Of a stretch of 49,476 nt of DNA, positions 29,003 through 41,600 are shown one piece after another (the first letter of the stretch is position 1; the number at the start of each line of letters is the position of its first letter). Both the position numbers and the translations under genes were made by a program. The DNA is from Aureobasidium sp. EXF-3400 (taxonomy: Eukaryota; Ascomycota; Dothideomycetes; Dothideales; Saccotheciaceae), in assembly GCA_024195585.1 (NCBI GenBank), contig SWBL01000362.1, forward strand, positions 1 through 49,476, written 5' to 3'. Below the pieces are notes generated by a model. It saw nothing but the letters and a program-made list of their open reading frames with translations. It was not told where the DNA came from and ran no database searches.

Positions 29003-31749
29003 CTACTGATGTGATTGCTTCCGCTGGCTCACAGACCCATGGTGTCCTCCACCTCGTGCCATGGGTTGTGAGTAAAGTCTTTGTTGGGCAGGATGGACAT
29101 TCGCTTGCCAGTTCTCTGCTTGGTTCCAAGTTTGCATGGGCTGTTGCGCGTCGACAAAATGTTGATTGCCAAGTTGATTGTACTGAACAGGTTGGGCCGG
29201 CATGAGAGGTGCTGGATGGCTGGTAGGCGCGAAGCCCAGGGGATGGGCTGAGTCTCGTCGAGGCTCTAACAATGTTGTTGAGTGAGGCATCAGTCCGGCT
29301 TCGAAGCTTGGCTGCTCTGAAGAAGGGATGACTGCAATGTCTGGAGTGGAGAGGTTGCCAGGAGATGGTGGAAGCTTGGGTCGATAGGCTCTGGTTTGGA
29401 GACCGTGGTCGTCGAGTAGAAACATACCTGTTGCTCCCATCACAGGCTCGTGCAAGAAGTCATGGTTACGCAGCCGTTGACCCATGTCCCAATCGAAGGG
29501 ATTGTCGGAGACCCCCTGGTGATTGTGCGGTAAAGTCATGGGAGAGATGGCCTCTGCATTAATTGACGGTTTCCGTGTCTCGGATTGTTGTCTCAGGTGT
29601 TCGAGCCCTTCCGCTATTCGCGACATTGCTAGCTCGGTAAGCTGATGCATTCCTGCCTTGTCCATTTCCACGAATATTGTGTGTGCTTTTCCAACTCTTT
29701 CGATGTGCTCGATGCTCTCGCGATCGATGCCGTCGAGTATCAGGATCATACAAGCGTTGAATGCTTGTTGGCCAATTGTCCAATCGACGAGCGCAGATGT
29801 AACGCGCTTGTGGAAGAATTGGAAGGCATCCAGCAATGCCAGACAAGACTCTATCACCAGCGGTCTACCTCGTGGCATCATGTGAGATGGGGAGGGTGTG
29901 TGTAATGATGTTTCGGGGAAATAGTCAGAAACACCGCCCGCCTGAGGGAATCTTGGTGAGCGTGGTCGGTAGTCGGGGCTGTTTCGGTTGTTCTCGATGC
30001 GCTGGCGATTAAGAAGAACAATATAGTTGTGTATACTGCAGTAAGATACTGTGAAGATTTTGTTAGTGATGGTACTCTTGAACACGATCGAGATGTATCT
30101 CACTCGCTGCTCGTGTCTCCATTGGCCATTCAGGAATTTGTGTGTCCTCTTCGATCCAAGACTTGTTGAATTGCAGAGACTCGGGCATCGTATCCCATAA
30201 AGCGATCAAACGGTCAGTGTACATGTCGATCTTTGAGTCCGTAAGCTGATTACTGCTCAATATCTGTCGTCCTTGGATCGTGAGCTGATCGAAGAATTCG
30301 CATAGTCGCAAGGCCACGGGATCCGTGGTGAGAGGTTCAGGGGGAGGACAATCGCCGATTCCAGAAATGCCCAAAGGGCGACCAAGTGTCATGGAATACT
30401 CTTGATCCATGTGCAACAGCCACCACCATAGGTTTTTGCGCACCGTGGATTCACGCAGCGATGGCGCCGGGTCCAAGTAGCGAGGGTTGCGATGCAAGCC
30501 AATGGAGTGGGCTAGTCGAATTGTCAAACCCGAAATGGACCAAGCATCAAGGAACCGTCCACTGTTCGTCAAATAAGGGGCAAGCATGATCAAGACTTTA
30601 ATGCCTCTCAGGGTAGGGCGACTGGTGAATGATGCTAGGCGGAGAGCCTGCATTGCTGCGACAGCTGTAAAAGTCAGTATAGCAAAGGAAGTCAACACGG
30701 CACTCGTGACTTACAGAATATTTCCCCCTTGCGACTGCTGGTTTGTGGAACGCCCGTTCCTGCTTCTTGTCGGCTTCCGAACGTGTCCAGTTGTACACCC
30801 AGTGCTAAGGCTGCAAAGATGAGGGCGAGCAGGTCTGGAACCTTGTCCGCGTTCTCCTCGGCGTTCTCGAGAAATCGTTCGACTTCTTTCTGTGACAAGT
30901 CTTCAGGCACATAAGGGAAAGCGAATCCTCGAGCTTTGCCACTGAAAGAGTCGAGGTAACGATAGAGCTCATCGCGTGGAGGAAGGCACTGTAGCAGACC
31001 TTGAGTACGCGACATGGCAGGCCATAGTGTTGGGAAAGGATACATGGCATCTTGAGTTGTATACATGTCTGCAGCTCGTGGCATTGCATGCGACAGCGAC
31101 TTCGGCTGCACTTGTAAGTTCGCGAACTAAGAAGTTTGTCAGTTGAGTTCCAGCCGTGATGACACACGTATAGAACCTACATCAGCTATGACACTTGCCA
31201 GTCCTGGAGATCCGAAGTAGATGCTGTCAATCTGCTCGTTCGCACGAAACCGTCGCTGACGATTCGATTGCCTTGCAGCAGCAGAAATCGTTTTGACGTT
31301 CGTGGAGCCTTCTTCAGTCTCACTCTCCTCTGAAACCGAGGACCTGTCAGCCAACAGACGCTCTTTGAGTCGTTGGTTCTCAGCTCGCAATCTTCGAAGT
31401 TCGAGCGACTGTTGTATCGGTCCGAATTCAGCACCCTCTCCAAGGACAAAGTGGCATTCTTTGGGAAGGCCCCTGGCACAACAGGCAGAGCATGGCTTTG
31501 TACGGTCACACTATGCAACAAGCTTAGATTTCGTATATATTAATGGACTTGGTCTGTGAAGCTTACTTTGACTTTACGTTCTCGACATTTGTTACAACTC
31601 AGGAGTTGACGTGGCTGGGTTTGCTTCTTGAGTTTCTTCTCCGAGGCGGTCAGGGGTCGATCGATTCGTAGAGAGGACGAAGGCAGGGCTTGTTGATTGT
31701 GGGTGATGGCTGGGATCCCCTGTGATTCCCAAGAATTCGTTTTCTCCAT
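29003..31749 (-). CDS. Zn2Cys6 fungal transcription factor
   Basis: Five exons (minus): 31749-31567, 31510-31181, 31126-30715, 30664-30076 and 30035-29003; 848 aa. The binuclear zinc cluster spans the first intron: SCNKCRERKVK joined to CDRTKPCSACCARGLPKECHF, giving C-x2-C-x6-C-x6-C-x2-C-x8-C. A short coiled coil follows (LELRRLRAENQRLKERLL). The middle homology region of fungal Zn2Cys6 regulators covers about residues 240-560, with LGVQLDTFG, then LRLASFTSRP, then AHSIGLHRNP and KNLWWWLLHMDQEYSMTLGRP. Its last 280 residues are Pro/Gln/His-rich and probably disordered. Intron 4 is only 40 nt (GTACCATCACTAAC...CAG) and is the least certain junction. The target genes are unknown. Confidence 0.85.
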
Positions 31750-33943
31750 CGGAAGTCTAACAGGTTGGTCATGTCATGACTCTGACCGAGGGCTTTGAAT
31801 TGTTAACATAGTTGAGATCCTGTCGGTGTGTCAAAGCACCATCTGTAAAGACACAGATGCCATGGCGGCACGACAGCATGAAACGACGCAACAGAGTTTG
31901 ATCTATGCTTTTTGAGCGGCGGAGCTAGGACCGTTGAAGGAGAACGAGCTAACGACTACAGCGATAGGGCCCACAGCCCCAGATTGGGACAACGCAATTA
32001 TTTGGTTCTGATGCCAGACCTCTAAGCTTGAGGGACCCTAATGACACCTGTCAACCGTCCCGGAGGATGGCTGAGACTCTGGGAATCATGATGAGTGCGA
32101 CAGCATGGAGAGATCGAGAGATCACACTTGCCCATTAACTCTGTCAATTTTTGGGATCGTTGCCGCTGACTATCTTGCAGATGACATCCAGAGACTCTGA
32201 GACAGTCAACTAACTCACATCTACGCGCCTCTGTGTCTGCAGAATCATAATCGCGATGAATGTACAGCGTGACTTGAGGCCCAGACCCGTTAGGATCATG
32301 CACCAGAGCGCCATGTTCCTGCGAGTCGGATCTTGGAGGAAGGATTGGTACAGGTCAGATCCGAGACTAGTGTCAGAAGTTGGCCAAGGACCGCTACGTT
32401 CCTCGGGATGACAACTTGGATCACGCAACAGGCTGGTGTCTGCGGCTCTTCGAGTTTTTGGGACAGGAGTCCAAGACGTGTAGTGCTGTTTGATAGAGTT
32501 GTTTGTGACAATACACTTTCGGCTGTGGCCGATGGTCAAAGAGCAGCAGCGATCATCAGGGCGGGAAGACTGCAAACTGTTCGTCGAAACTTTCCCCCGT
32601 TGTGACCCAGCAAATCACAAGACACGAGGTACTTCTCCGCCATATGGCCAGCCTGAACAGGGCAAACCAGTACAGTGGAGTGATTATCGGGGGTCGAGTG
32701 CTAGCGTGAAAGCTGTAAATGATGGATGTGTAAATTGCAGTGCATGTGAACGGGCAGACTCCTTGCCTATACAGATGCACTTGCAAGACGTAATAGCATG
32801 TGCAGCAAGGCTTGCAGATGTCAATAGAGGTGGGCCTGACTCGGGGACCGTAATATCCTCGGTCTCCAGTGATAGGGTGGACACGGAGCACAGCAGCATG
32901 GATAACACGAAAAGACATGTGTCTGCTCCAATAGGTTGACACCGTGACTAATTGTTTACAGAGCCGCTTATGTATCCAATAGTCGGCTGCTTGCCGGAGC
33001 AAGAAAGGTACAGTAGCTTTAGTCCCATTCTGTGTTGGTTACAACCAGCCAGGTGCAGCAACGGGCGTCGTTCGCACGCGCGTCTGCACCTGATGGAAAT
33101 GCTCGGAACGACCGGTCGGCGTGAGTTTGTGATGTGGTCAGATCGTTTCGATATCCGGGTCCTGTCGTCAGTGAGATCGCCGTCTCTAACGTTGAAGTGG
33201 AGATACAAGACCCTGTGAGACGAGCGCGCATTATTGCGTCTTTGCAATGTACAATACAAGCACGCTGGTGGCTTGGTTTGCATGCGCGCTATCGCCTTCA
33301 TTCCGTCTCACTTGTGGCTGCAGACCCTCGACTTGCACTTGCGACCATTTACTCATAACTTCCAAGATCGCCAGGACGCGGAACCAGTTCCATGTACCAT
33401 GGCATTGTGTCAAAAACTTGATCATTCGAGCTTCCACCGTCACGGTGTAGCCGAATTATGTCTTGACACATTTTACCCGTGAAGGATTTTGCCAGGAACA
33501 GTGCGTATATTGTCCTAATCAATAGTATGGGCGAGATCTCGCCCTAACATCATTGTGCCTTGATTGTTGTTTAAAGGATTCAGTAAGGCGCAACGTTATT
33601 CCACGATCGTTTCAAGTCCCAACTTTTAGCACGTGCAGAGGATCGGAACTCCTCCCTACGCCCGCTCCCAAGTTCCTCAATCCTGGAATCGGGATATCAG
33701 GGATGCAAGCTGGAATCGCTGAGAATGAATCAAGCCACAGATTTCCATCTGAAAACAATGCAAAAGATATACATCTTGGGGAAGCTCAGCTGAAGAAGTT
33801 ATCCCGTTTTGACGCCAAGGAGTTGACTCCACGATCATTGATGGTGGCGGTGACATTCAGACCCTGTAGACACTATAGGCCCCCGTTCGCGTATTCGCTT
33901 CTTCCGACAGCTATATCTGCACTTCATTATACCTTGATACGAT
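31750..33943. other. gene-poor region, 2.2 kb
   Basis: Upstream of the Zn2Cys6 gene and downstream of the exoribonuclease gene. Only short overlapping frames are present, such as the minus-strand 32210-32575 frame. They lack start context, splice structure and domains. No terminal inverted repeats seen. It may be a long promoter; fungal regulators often have one. Confidence 0.4.
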
Positions 33944-36900
33944 CTATCCTTCCCATCGGTTAACCAGACGTAAAGGTTTGAACAAAATCTTTCGCCCGAA
34001 GACATCGATCTCCTCGATCTCACACTCCCAAGTGTCACCTGCCTTGGCCTCTCCTAGACCAAACCGTTCCGGTAGACTCAAAGTACCAACCATACTAAAC
34101 TCTTTGATGATGACAGAAAACTCGCCCCTTTGAGTGGCGGGCTGCATGTGTATGTAAGCGTTCATCGTAGCTGGCAGCTCGCACTCGTTGTAGTGATGGG
34201 CACGGAAGAAGACCGAAGCCTGCCAGTGCTCTTCTGCATAGGTGGTAGCACGACGAATCATAGACTCGCGTGGCTGCAGTCCCTTCGCTATCAAAGAAAG
34301 AGCACCATTTGAGAAAGGAAGCAGCTGCTGATTTTTGCCTTCAAAGTTGAGTTGACCACCTGCTTTTGCTTCCTCACGCAACGCTGCTTCGATCTGCCAA
34401 TGCAGGAGCATATCGCCATACCTGCGAAGCGGTGAAGTAGCCTTACTATAATGTGATATACCTAAGACCTGATGGTGCAGAGGTCTAGTCGTGAGGATGG
34501 TGGAACCAGAATTCTTAAGATATTCAATAGCGAGATGCATGGGAGCTTCGCCGTTGTTTTTTTCTGCGGCCGGAGCCAGTACCTCGTCGTAGAATTTCTC
34601 TGCGTTATTGGTGTCGGGGCTGACAATAGTTCCTCGATTGATGATGGGAATGCTACGTTCTGCACACCAAGATGCACCGATCTCACATGCTAAAAGCATG
34701 AGCTCACGGACAAGAATGTCAGAGACACCTTCACCAGAAGAGAACCACGAAGATAGTGCTTTCGTGCGGTACTCGATAATGGGGTCGCCTTCCACATATC
34801 GTGCTTTCATTCTGGATGGATGCTCCCATGGGAGCCCAGCGTGTCTCGCGTTATGCCAAACGTTGATTTCAGGCCGATTCGTGTCGAGGAACAAACCTCC
34901 GGCCATACGACGCTTTGTTTGACGCTTTTCGGCAAGAATTTGCAACTTCTTCAACATTCCGATCTCATGTTCGAGCAGAGATTTGCCGGTCTTTTTAGGT
35001 ACGCGAGGAGGCAGTTCGCCACCAACCCTCAGGACAACTTCTTGTGGCAGCCCAGCCGCGACACCGACAAGTCGGGCGGCTTCAGCGGGAGCTATGAATT
35101 TTACATTCCGGATGAATCCTGGCTGGATCTTCTGCTCCATAGTTTCACCTTTCGCGTTCAGCCTGGCGCTGAAGGTCAGAACAGGACGATCGGCTCGCAA
35201 ACTGAAATGTTTTCTTGTCGACCATCTTGGTAACATAACAAAAGCACGCTCAGGCATGTAGATGGTCTCGGTCATGTGGCGTGCCATCTTAGCGAGAGGA
35301 TTATCATGGTCGAAGAAGGCGGTTGGATTGGCAATGTGAACGTGGACCCAGTGTTCACCCTGGCCAGCATCTTCCACAGAAACGCCGTCATCAATCTCGT
35401 GAGCACCTTCGCCATCAATACAAAAGACAGGCAGATCACCCCAATCCTTACGCAAGTGCGCCATTGAATCCTTGAAGCCAGGTGCATCACTCAAGCTCAT
35501 CACTCTAGTCATGAGTTGCTCGAGGGGTTTGGAGTGCTGCGAAGAGGGGAGAAGTAGATGACTGTCGAAGCGTACTCGGTTCTCGTGAGGTGTCAGTACA
35601 CCAATTTCTTGCAGGAAGGTAAAGGCAGTTTTCGGGTCCAATCTGTGTTCTTCGTACATGCCAGTCGCCTGCAAGATTAGGGGAGGCAAAGCCTCAATAC
35701 GAGGAAGACCCAAGAACAGGCCAGAGCACGCCCATCCTTCGAAGAACCTGATCAGCTCACGATCATAATCGTCAAAGTCGGTGGTGTAGTCGTATTGTAT
35801 GACATCCTCCTTGTTGATATCGAAACGGGTCTTGCTAATACCCACACGACCGGCAGAGGTGACCTCTCGATGCTCACGGCTCTTCTGGATGAGTGATTGT
35901 GCTTTGTGTATAAAATTGACGACGTACTGGCCCTGTTGCGAGAACTGGTGGCTTGAGGATTGGCCAGCCGCAAAAGTTGCCAGATCGTCTTGCCATGCTC
36001 TAAGCCAGTTGCGCACTTTTTCGACGTTTGCCACTTGTTCTTTAGACCGAATCTGGATGAATCCAGTGATGCGATGACTTCTTCGATCGTGGCCGAAAGC
36101 GAAGCCTCCCCGAGAGAGAGCTTTGCGGACAGCATAAATCTTCTCCTGCGAAACGGTGGCATCCTTGTCCTTGCCCAGAAGTCGATCGGCTACCAGCTCG
36201 AGGGTACCAAACTTGAGGTCGGTAGGATGGGCCAGGGAGTGGTGAGCGCCATCAAGAGCAGTTGCATTTTGACGGTAGATCTCTTCACTTGTCCTCTGGA
36301 ATTCAAGCATTTTTGTGATCAAAGGAGCCGAAACGTGTCGAGGAACACTGAGGTCAAACATCTGAGCTTTGTCCAGTAACTCTTCAGTGATACCTTGGTC
36401 AGGGAGATAGGGTATGATGGGGTCAATTTGGGTCGGAGGTACAAAATCAGGAACAGCGTGCTGGATGTTTCGTTCCATGCCGTGGACCCATTTTCCATGG
36501 AGGGTGTAAAATTGAGACTGGCTGGGCTGACCGACTCTTCGTACAAAGACGGCAAGAATTGGTTCTCGTTCGGAACGAGGAAAGTCGAGAAGGACCAAGT
36601 CGCCCTTGCGCAAGAAACGGTGGTGAGGGTCCCAGTCCTCGAGGTTGCCTGGGCTGATCAGACGCGAAGAGTCGTCACGCTCATTTTCTTGATCCTCGTC
36701 TGGGCGGCGGAAGTTGTCGACGTCGCCCAGACGAGTAAAGTTGTTTGTCTGTTCGCCCGAGGCGTCGACATCGTAGTCGTTGATTGTCTCGGTGTGTAGG
36801 TGAGCATTTTCTTCATGCCATTTTCGCAGCTGGTCTCGTATATAGCCTCTACGAGGCTTGTCGGGGGATTCTAATTGATCGAGGGATTGGATGACGGGAT

Positions 36901-37176
36901 CGTAGGCGGGCAGGTCTGAATTATGTACAGAGTCGGTATGTGGACGATCCAGTTGCTGCTCGATGGTCAGTGGGTGTCATGTGGTAGACAGAGGGCGCTG
37001 TGTACCCTTGAATGCGAAGAGAAGGGGGCTCTGGGGGCGATCTGTTTCGGTAGAGACAGACGACTACGGAGGGAACGTGTAGAAGTGGGCGAAATGTCGT
37101 GTTTCGTTGCGCAGCTCCAGCACATTTTTGCCAGGTCCGGACCGCGGCGCACCGCGTCGCTGCGAAGACTGAGCAT
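33944..37176 (-). CDS. dss1: mitochondrial exoribonuclease, RNase II/RNB family (Dss1/CYT-4 type)
   Basis: Exons (minus) 37176-37006 and 36955-33944 with a 50-nt intron (GTACAC...CACTGACC...CAG); 1060 aa. The first exon encodes a 57-residue leader rich in Arg/Ser and nearly free of acid (MLSLRSDAVRRG start, RSLRSRLSLPKQIAPRAPFS later), a convincing mitochondrial presequence. Central RNB domain: HEIDDGVSVEDAG near residue 578 carries the metal-binding Asp cluster. RMARHMTE-like and MPERAFVMLP segments follow, and HYSKATSPLRRYGDMLLHWQ is the hallmark C-terminal RNB motif. The family degrades RNA 3' to 5'; in yeast Dss1 is the nuclease of the mitochondrial degradosome with Suv3, and Neurospora CYT-4 is a relative. 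The acceptor is a tandem GAGCAG (exon start 36958 or 36955). The frame has no ATG near its beginning without exon 1. Confidence 0.92.
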
Positions 37177-37651
37177 CCTGGCGGCCTTGGTACCGGTGTC
37201 CTGTTCCTTGGAGAGTGTATTGAGCTGTTTACAGGTATTGGAAGACTGCAGAGACAAGGTGAAAGCGTAGACTGGACTGTGGCAATGCCAAATATTTCTT
37301 GAATCTTCACATGCTCGATGATCCAAACATGTTGCTAGACGATAAAGATAAGCTTTGGCACAGACCACCCAGTCAAAGTGTCTTTCGCTTTGAAGCTTCT
37401 TCTCCGTCTTCTCTTCTCAAACCAAACCATTGCAAAAGGTTAGTACAATCTCGTTCAAGCTGCTTCACCTTTCCTTCTACGTGATGAGTCAAGAAAAAAT
37501 AGCATGTATTATCTTAGCATCTTTCGGGATCTAGACGATGAGAAACTCTTGTGTCTGATTACAACCTCCTACCCAACCTTTCCCACACTCGGCTTCCGAT
37601 ACTCTCAACTTTCCCGTCACCCAGTACTGACTTTTGCAAAAGATAGACACA
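37177..37651. promoter_or_regulatory. divergent promoter region, exoribonuclease / MOCS2A
   Basis: 475 bp between head-to-head genes; it should hold both promoters. No gene or clear TATA element seen. Small ORFs on both strands are not credible. Confidence 0.4.
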
Positions 37652-37930
37652 ATGTCGACACCAAAACCGCAAGCTGGCCACTTTAGCATTCTTTACTTCG
37701 CCTCTGCTGCCTCCTTTACCAACAAGTCCTCGGACCACTTGGTGGCCCCTATGAAGCTCTCGACACTGTTTGACCACCTTGAAGACATGTATCCTACAAT
37801 CAAGCAAAGAATTCTGCACAGCTGTGCTCTTACTGTGAACCTGGAATACGTAGATGTCCAAGCAGATGCTGACATGCTTGTCAACGAGGGAGACGAGGTC
37901 GCTGTCATTCCGCCTGTGAGCTCTGGATGA
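37652..37930 (+). CDS. cnxG: molybdopterin synthase sulfur carrier subunit (MOCS2A/MoaD)
   Basis: 92 aa, intronless, ATG at 37652 (CACAATGTC). A beta-grasp MoaD domain covers the whole protein: HFSILYFASAASFTNKSSD is strand 1 and loop, and a helix with LSTLFDHLEDMYP follows. ALTVNLEYVD and GDEVAVIPPVSSG close the fold. The C-terminal Gly is thiocarboxylated and donates sulfur to precursor Z (cPMP) in the large subunit MOCS2B/CnxH, giving molybdopterin for nitrate reductase and xanthine dehydrogenase. The terminus is Ser-Gly instead of the more usual Gly-Gly. The large subunit gene is not in this window. Cytosolic. Confidence 0.9.
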   Translation: MSTPKPQAGHFSILYFASAASFTNKSSDHLVAPMKLSTLFDHLEDMYPTIKQRILHSCALTVNLEYVDVQADADMLVNEGDEVAVIPPVSSG

Positions 37931-38650
37931 GCATGCCTGTCTAAACAAACGCAATTCTTATACATGACCAACTCTACAACCAAGCCACACTTGAATCTAC
38001 CTGTGCTGTTGTTCGTCACTCGTGCCGTGCGACAGCAACGTCGTGAACTGTCAATTCGCATTGCACAAGTTTGAATTAGCAGCATTGGAGGGCGATGACT
38101 GCGCCAAAAGTCACAATTATGTGTGTGAAGCATGTCTGGCCGCTGCAGCTGCACAGCCAGTGTGCCAGCGCAATGAAAGGTTGTTGGGCTTCAGATTGGA
38201 TGTCGTATTTGATCGGGCACACGACTTTTCTTCCACGGAGTCACGGATGGTGCTCGAAGAAACGGGCGAGAAACGGCAGAAATAGCGTCATAGAGAGCGT
38301 CGCGGTCCGTGGGGGAGTGCTTGTACTATTTTTGGGATGACTTGGCTAGCATGATAATATTCGAGGACGATCAAGGTAGCAAGTCATTTTGCTTGTCAAC
38401 AACGACTCAGGCTTCATTGGTCGCAGAAAAATCGAGAATTGGGCGAAAAAGGCAGCGCATCACAGTCCATCAGCTAGACGAACGACCAGCCTTCTCGGAA
38501 ACGCTCTTCCCAACCTCTAGGTCGTCAGACGTTGAATTCATCCTTCTGCGCTGCATCGACTACAAACACAGACACATGCCGGCGTGAGACGGGCGCCCTC
38601 TGCTCACACATGCTCGTGGACCAGACCTGAGAGCGAGCAAGCACTGCAAG
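37931..38650. other. intergenic region, 720 bp
   Basis: MOCS2A 3' region and promoter of the TRP-like gene. Frames at 38022-38285 and 38095-38340 have no family features. Confidence 0.4.
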
Positions 38651-41600
38651 ATGCGATTCCGGCCTCTTTCGTCGCCGCTGGCCCTCGGCTGCTACGCCGC
38701 CTTGTCGTCGCAAGTCTCGGCCGTCTTCATCAACTTCGACAACTGCCTGGACCAGAACATCCGCAATTCGAATCCCCTGCATCTGCAGTTCATCCCGCTC
38801 TTTGTCGACGCGCGCTTCAACACAACCGACCCCAGTCACAATCTCAACCTGACCATCTACGGCAATGTCAGCGGCCAGGCCACTCAAGGCACCTACCCGC
38901 CTCCAGACAGCCCGCTGTGGTCGGACCCGGGCGACCCGTTTGGCAAGATAGTTGACCTGTCTCCCTCCAACAACAGATACTCGACCCTCTTCCAGCGCTA
39001 CCAGGTCCTCACCTTTGACGCCTACCAGGCCGAGCCCAGCCGCTTCTGCAACTCGACCGTGAACGACTCGTGTCCCTTGGCCCCCTCCTTCTCCGCCAAC
39101 CCTTATGATCCCTTTAACCTCTCGGCCTTTACCGTCAGCCACGACTTCTACAGTTCCTACGCCTTCGCGACCATCGCCACCACAATCACCGCAAAATCAG
39201 GCGATGCCGGCGCTCCAGACATTGCATGCATCTCTGCCAACATCACCCCAGCCCTGGGACACACCTTGTCTGGCCTGTTGACCTACCTCCCTGTCGCCAT
39301 CCTCATACTCGTAGCCATTGCTACGGCTGCCGCCGGCATATACTCTCCTTGGGGTTCCACTGACCCTTTTAAATGGACCACAAATTACGGCCGCGATCAG
39401 GATCTGCTGCGTCTTGTGACTCCTGGCTTTGGGGACTGCCTACAATACATACAATTCATCTTCTTGACTGGTGCCCTTAGCCTCAACTATCCCGGCTATT
39501 ATGCACCAGTCACCAAGCAGGCGAGCTGGTCCGCTCTGCTATTCAACTCAAGTTACGTCTCTCATGGAGACGGTACACAATCCCTTCAGGATGGACTCTA
39601 CGTTACCAATGGAACTTATGGCATGACTCGTATGAGCCAGCTGGTGGGCATGACGGCAGTGCGCGACATTTGGGCCTGCATGGCTGTCTGGTTACTGGTT
39701 GTCGCAATTGCTGTTGTCCTCCTCTGCCAACTGGCTTTCCTAGTGCGCTGGTTGATCCGCCTTCTGTCCAATACCCAAGAGGAGGATCTTCGCCAGAAGA
39801 ACTGGCCTCTGAGCGGTGGTATGGTAGTGCGCATTATCTTCAACTATTTCCTTCTGCCTATCGTTGCTATCTCCATGTTCCAGCTGATAGTGGCTCCTCG
39901 CTCGCCTCCTTCTGTTGTCGCCATGGCCGTCATACTTCTACTTGCCATTATTGCCCTTGCTCTCTGGATCCTCAACCTCATCTTCCGCACGAAACCACGC
40001 GCCTATCTCTTTGACGATCTTCCGACTGTCTTACTCTATGGTCCACTTTACAACACTTATTCTGATGAGGCTGCCCCCTTCGCTCTCATCCCGGCAATTC
40101 TCACATTCATTCGAGGCATCGCTATTGGAGCGGTGCAGCCTTCAGGCATTGCACAGCTAGTCATTATGGCTATTTGTGAAGTTATTCTTATACTAACGCT
40201 ACATGCATTCCGCCCTTTCCACTCCCCAACCCACATGAACGTCTACCACACCTTTTTTGCTTCGGCAAGACTTGCTACAGTCCTCCTCATGGTCGCATTC
40301 GTGCCATCTCTAGGTGTCACCGAGGCGCCAAAAGGATGGATTGGCTATGCCATTCTTCTAATCCATGGCATAGTCCTTATCTTCGGATTCTTTATGAACG
40401 CCCTGCAGACTCTTCTAGAGGTCTTCGCTCGCATGGCAGGCGCGGGAGGTGACCCTCAACATGGAGCACAGAGAGGAGGCTTAATATCGTTTGGTTGGCG
40501 TCAGCTTCGCAAGCGGCAACCAGGTAGGCAAGCAAAAAGACCTGGTAGCATGATGTCTGATGCCGCTATCTTAGCCAACGACTCGGACGCCAAATCGCTC
40601 AACATGATGGGAGCACGATCGAGAAGCATGTCTGCAAGCTCCCAGATGATGCTCAGTCAGCATTTGTCTGACAATCGTGTTAGCGGCTTCGATCAGTTTG
40701 CTCAGTCTGAGTATGCGTACACTCCGACGGCAGAAACACCAACTACTCCTTATAGTGCTGTTCCACAGTCTGGTGGTTCTGGCACGGGGACTGTCAATTC
40801 CAGCAAGCGTCCAGTCCTAGGCATCAAGACAGAGCAGCCTCTTACCGATCCTTATTATCGGGCGCCTCGACCACGCAGAAACACCAACGATCCATATACT
40901 CCCGGTGCCAGAAGCCGACACTCGACAAGTGGTGATTGGAACAGGCTACCCTACCAAGATTCTCCCGATCATACGGTGGGTGTTGATGACCTTGGAGAAG
41001 GCAGCTCAGTTGTGCCACCGTATCTACGCACTCAACATAGAGGTGGCTCAGATTTAGACTTGGCAGATCCGACGCCTAGGGAGAGGACCGACTATGCTGT
41101 GAGAGAAGTTGACTTCTACTATGGTGTTAGAGGTCCTGCTCTTTCAAATGCGCCAGCTAGGAAACTCAAGACTGGACCCGCCGATCCCGTCGGCCCTGTG
41201 TCTTCTGCTACTACATGGTTCCAGCGTCTTGTTGGTGGAAAACGGAAAGACAAAGGCAAAGGATTCGAAGTAGTGCGCAGCTCTCGCGTGCCTGCTAACA
41301 AGGCTCGTGAGCCTTTGGAGGATGAGGAAGGGCAAGAGTTACAAACTTCACCACCCATGAACTATCTGCCATACAAAGATTCACCGGACCCTCAGTCGAT
41401 GGCAGGCGCACGCAGATCTCATAGCCCTGAGGGGTATGGAGACATGGGCAGCCGCTTGGGCGGAACATGGAATAACGTGGAAGCTGAAGAGTCGGATTCC
41501 GAGAGTGATATCACAGACGTGCGGCCATCTTCACCGCCATACCTTCGACCTATCTCTCGAACCGGCAGCTTGAATTTCGATCAAGCTGACGAGCCAGTGG

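Noticed and set aside
32210..32575. 121-codon minus-strand frame in the region upstream of the Zn2Cys6 gene
   Set aside because: No start context, domain or splice partners. Kept only as intergenic sequence.
32684..32939. C-x2-C-x2-C-like cluster (CVNCSAC) in a plus frame
   Set aside because: Only one short cluster, no leading Trp, no further paired cysteines, and no start nearby; it does not match the microprotein pattern.
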